A DNA stretch of 7,409 bases. Origin: Acidobacteriota bacterium (lineage in GTDB: Bacteria; Actinomycetota; Acidimicrobiia; Acidimicrobiales; UBA8190). The position numbers and the translations under genes were made by a program. Position 1 is the first letter of the stretch, and every line of letters starts with the position of its first letter. The stretch covers positions 1 to 7,409 of the forward strand of contig JAGWNV010000127.1 in NCBI GenBank assembly GCA_028872975.1, in the 5' to 3' direction. Positions 6,401-7,409 of the stretch are shown one piece after another. Under the pieces are notes generated by a model. The model did not search any database, was not told where the DNA came from, and saw only the letters and a list, made by a program, of their open reading frames with translations.

Positions 6401-7221
6401 TCGACGCCCTCGTGGCCTGGGAGGCCCAGTTCGGCGACTTCGGCAACGGGGCCCAGATCGTCGTCGACAACTTCCTGGTCGCCGCCGAGGACAAGTGGGG
6501 ACAGCGGTCGGGGCTGGTGCTGCTCCTTCCCCACGGCTACGAGGGCCAGGGGCCCGAGCACTCTTCGGCCCGCATCGAGCGGTTCCTGACCCTGTCGGCC
6601 AAGGGGAACATGCGCCTCGGGCAGCCGACGACGGCCGCCCAGTACTGCCACCTGCTCCGTTCACCGGTCGCCATCGGCCACCGGCGGCCTCTCGTCGTCT
6701 TCACCCCCAAGTCCCTCCTGCGGGCCCGCCCGTCCCGGTCGCCGATCGAGGAGCTGGCGAGTGGTGGCTTCGCCGAGGTCCTCGACGATCCCCGGACCGC
6801 GGCTCCCGGCGCCCTGGAGGCGGCCGCTGTCAGGCGGGTGCTCCTGTGCTCGGGGAAGGTCGCTTTCGACCTCATGGGCCGCGCCGAGGACCTCCGGGCC
6901 GGGAAGGCCGGGCTCCCCGAGCCCGCCCTGGCCCCCGAGGCCGTCGCCGTCGTGCGCGCCGAGCAGCTCTATCCCTGGCCGGAAGCGGCCCTGGCCGCCG
7001 TCCTCGACCGCTACGGGCGCGCCGACGAGGTGGTCTGGGTCCAGGAGGAGCCCGAGAACATGGGTGCCTGGAGCTTCGTGCACGGCCGTCTCCACCGGCT
7101 CCTCCGGGATCGGTTCCGGCTGACCCACGTGAGCCGGCCCGAGTCGGCCAGCCCGGCCACCGGCAGCGCCGCCCTCCATCATCTCGAGGAGGAGGACCTC
7201 CTCCGCCGGGCCTTCGCCTGA
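3490..7221 (+). CDS. kgd: Multifunctional 2-oxoglutarate metabolism enzyme Kgd (E2-E1 fusion, 2-oxoglutarate dehydrogenase/decarboxylase)
   Basis: Thiamine diphosphate enzyme at the 2-oxoglutarate step of the TCA cycle. As known for the mycobacterial and corynebacterial family, it supplies E1 activity and a fused succinyltransferase domain, and works with a separate lipoyl-bearing E2 and Lpd. Length 1243 residues, close to the usual 1220-1260. In order: N-terminal E1 helix (WLVDDMYEQYRLDPSSV, 21-37); Ala/Pro linker (about 50-113); E2 catalytic domain (about 114-350) with active-site H326 in YDHRIIQGAE; then the E1 core. E1 motifs are RYVGQKRFGLEGAE (515-528), GMSHRGRLN with H555, the ThDP/Mg site GDAAF (D655) with N688 in NNQLGF, YRRHGHNEGDDP (752-763), LSGQDTRRGTFSQRH (907-921) and GYEGQGPEHSSARIERF (from 1016). 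A second Pro-rich linker lies at 821-840. No lipoyl domain, which is normal for this family. It appears monocistronic, flanked by opposite-strand genes. Members are typically inhibited by an FHA protein (GarA/OdhI); that gene is not in the window. Very sure. Confidence 0.98.
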   Translation: MAERRRVPDAPLGGAFGPNAWLVDDMYEQYRLDPSSVSESWRDFFADYVPPNPAAAGGTSAPTTAVDGPETPTAPPPASVPAPQEGPPEAPPAVTRATPAPAGPAAGGEPAQALRGAAARIAANMEASLGVPTATSVRTVPARLLEVNRAVVNRHLARETGAKVSFTHLIGYAVVQALAAVPALNASFVADSDGKGTPGILRHRHVGLGLAVDVGRADGSRTLLVPVVRDADTMDFRAFVMAYEEMVRKVHTGKVSPDDFGGATVSLTNPGTLGTVQSVPRLMPGQGAIIGVGALGYPAEYQAADRRSLAALGVGPVVTVTSTYDHRIIQGAESGLFLTHLAECLTGGHGFYESVFEAMDVPYEPVRWQADVNVIDGEQLRLVKQVHVQSLVNMYRVRGHLIADLDPLAAERRPLHAELDPTTYGLTLWDLDREFVVDGLAGRVVMTLGNALDVLRDAYCRSLGIEYMHIQDPDQKRWIQEHVEGVPLTLGPEEQRHVLDRLNAAEAFERFLHTRYVGQKRFGLEGAEATIVLLDFLLDEAATAGLAEGVLGMSHRGRLNVLANIVGKSYGEIFREFEGDLDPESVQGSGDVKYHKGASGKFVGRSGNQLPVTLASNPSHLEAVDPVVEGMTRAKEDRLGEGHWFDVLSVLLHGDAAFAGQGVVAETLELSQLPGYRTGGTVHVVVNNQLGFTTAPESARSSVYPTDVAKMVQAPVFHVNGDDPEACVRAARLAFGFRQAFHKDVVIDVVCYRRHGHNEGDDPSYTQPKMYRLIDGHRSVRKLYTEALVRRGDITLEEAEHALEDFQSRLQVALDETRQTAAPPTSLPAPPPPATPDPSPRTGVDRESLLRLAEAVVAVPAGFTMHPKLVRQFDQRARMLEEGEVDWALGEALAFGSLVLDGTDVRLSGQDTRRGTFSQRHAVLVDYETGREWVPLAHVGGEDGGRFAVHDSLLSEYAALGFEYGYSVEALDALVAWEAQFGDFGNGAQIVVDNFLVAAEDKWGQRSGLVLLLPHGYEGQGPEHSSARIERFLTLSAKGNMRLGQPTTAAQYCHLLRSPVAIGHRRPLVVFTPKSLLRARPSRSPIEELASGGFAEVLDDPRTAAPGALEAAAVRRVLLCSGKVAFDLMGRAEDLRAGKAGLPEPALAPEAVAVVRAEQLYPWPEAALAAVLDRYGRADEVVWVQEEPENMGAWSFVHGRLHRLLRDRFRLTHVSRPESASPATGSAALHHLEEEDLLRRAFA

Positions 7222-7229
7222 GCCTCCCG

Positions 7230-7255
7230 CTCGGCGTCGACCGGCGGCTGCCGAG
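7230..7255. terminator. Weak candidate bidirectional terminator between kgd and the HAD gene
   Basis: CTCGGC (7230-7235) and GCCGAG (7250-7255) form a perfect six-base stem with a 14-base loop in the 58-base gap between two convergent stop codons. There is no T-tract on either side. The position is right, but the stem is short for DNA this rich in GC. Confidence 0.3.
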
Positions 7256-7279
7256 GGACGAGGGCGAGGAGGAGGCGGT

Positions 7280-7409
7280 TCAGGCGGGTGCCCGAAGGGA
7301 GATGCCCAGCACCGCCTCGAGCTCGGCGAGGGCGGCGGGAGGGTCGACGACTTTGATCGTCACCATCCCCATGGCCCGGGCGGGCTTCAGGTTGACACCG
7401 AGGTCGTCG
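7280..7409 (-). CDS. HAD-family hydrolase, C-terminal fragment (gene continues past right edge)
   Basis: Only the last 42 codons and the TGA (7280-7282 on the plus strand) lie in the window. Read on the minus strand from 7408, the peptide begins DDLGVNLKPARAMGM and continues VTIKVVDPPAALAELEAVLG. The leading DD is HAD motif IV, which holds Mg2+. The GVNLKPARAMGM sequence after it closely resembles the HAD-IA domains of soluble epoxide hydrolase (EPHX2) and ACAD10. The nucleophile Asp and cap domain lie outside the window, so neither substrate nor full length can be judged. It is likely a cytoplasmic phosphatase or related HAD hydrolase. Convergent with kgd, 58 bases between stops, so transcribed independently. 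Family recognition is good despite the short fragment. Confidence 0.82.
   Translation of the reverse strand, partial: DDLGVNLKPARAMGMVTIKVVDPPAALAELEAVLGISLRAPA

Noticed and set aside
1..7409. The acyl-CoA dehydrogenase and HAD gene as parts of an ACAD10/ACAD11-like 4-hydroxyacyl-CoA pathway
   Set aside because: The dehydrogenase carries FadE-type motifs (QLFSEPGAGSD), unlike ACAD10/11. The two genes are 6.3 kb apart on opposite strands, and no APH-like kinase lies between them.

Overview
The window reads as chromosomal DNA from a very GC-rich actinobacterium, most likely a member of the Acidimicrobiia or a related deep lineage. Two things suggest this. Codon third positions are almost all G or C. 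The 2-oxoglutarate enzyme has the actinobacterial Kgd architecture, with a truncated E2 acyltransferase domain fused in front of E1 and no lipoyl domain. The exact taxon cannot be fixed from the sequence alone.

Layout, left to right. (1) Positions 1-965, plus strand: the C-terminal two thirds or so of an acyl-CoA dehydrogenase, cut by the window edge. (2) 966-1097: a 132-base gap with a possible hairpin terminator and two CACGTG sites whose centres are 21 bases apart. (3) 1098-2579, plus: a GGDEF diguanylate cyclase with an unusual order of parts: helical N-terminus, GGDEF domain, one membrane span, then about 170 residues of low-complexity tail predicted to lie outside the cell. (4) 2619-3386, minus: an alpha/beta hydrolase, convergent with the cyclase gene. 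(5) 3387-3489: a divergent intergenic region with an imperfect 15-base inverted repeat arranged almost symmetrically between the two start codons. (6) 3490-7221, plus: full-length kgd (1243 codons), the E2-E1 fusion for 2-oxoglutarate metabolism. (7) 7222-7279: a short convergent gap with a weak hairpin. (8) 7280-7409, minus: the last 42 codons of a HAD-family hydrolase that runs off the right edge.

The genes do not form one operon or an evident multi-gene system. Acyl-CoA dehydrogenase feeds fatty-acid (or steroid side-chain) oxidation into acetyl-CoA and the TCA cycle, where Kgd acts, but the strand arrangement argues for separate transcription units. The points most worth following are the inverted topology of the cyclase, the twin CACGTG element upstream of it, and the symmetric divergent control region in front of kgd and the hydrolase. 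I found no RNA genes, CRISPR array, insertion sequence or phage signature. No stretch over 300 bases lacks a gene.
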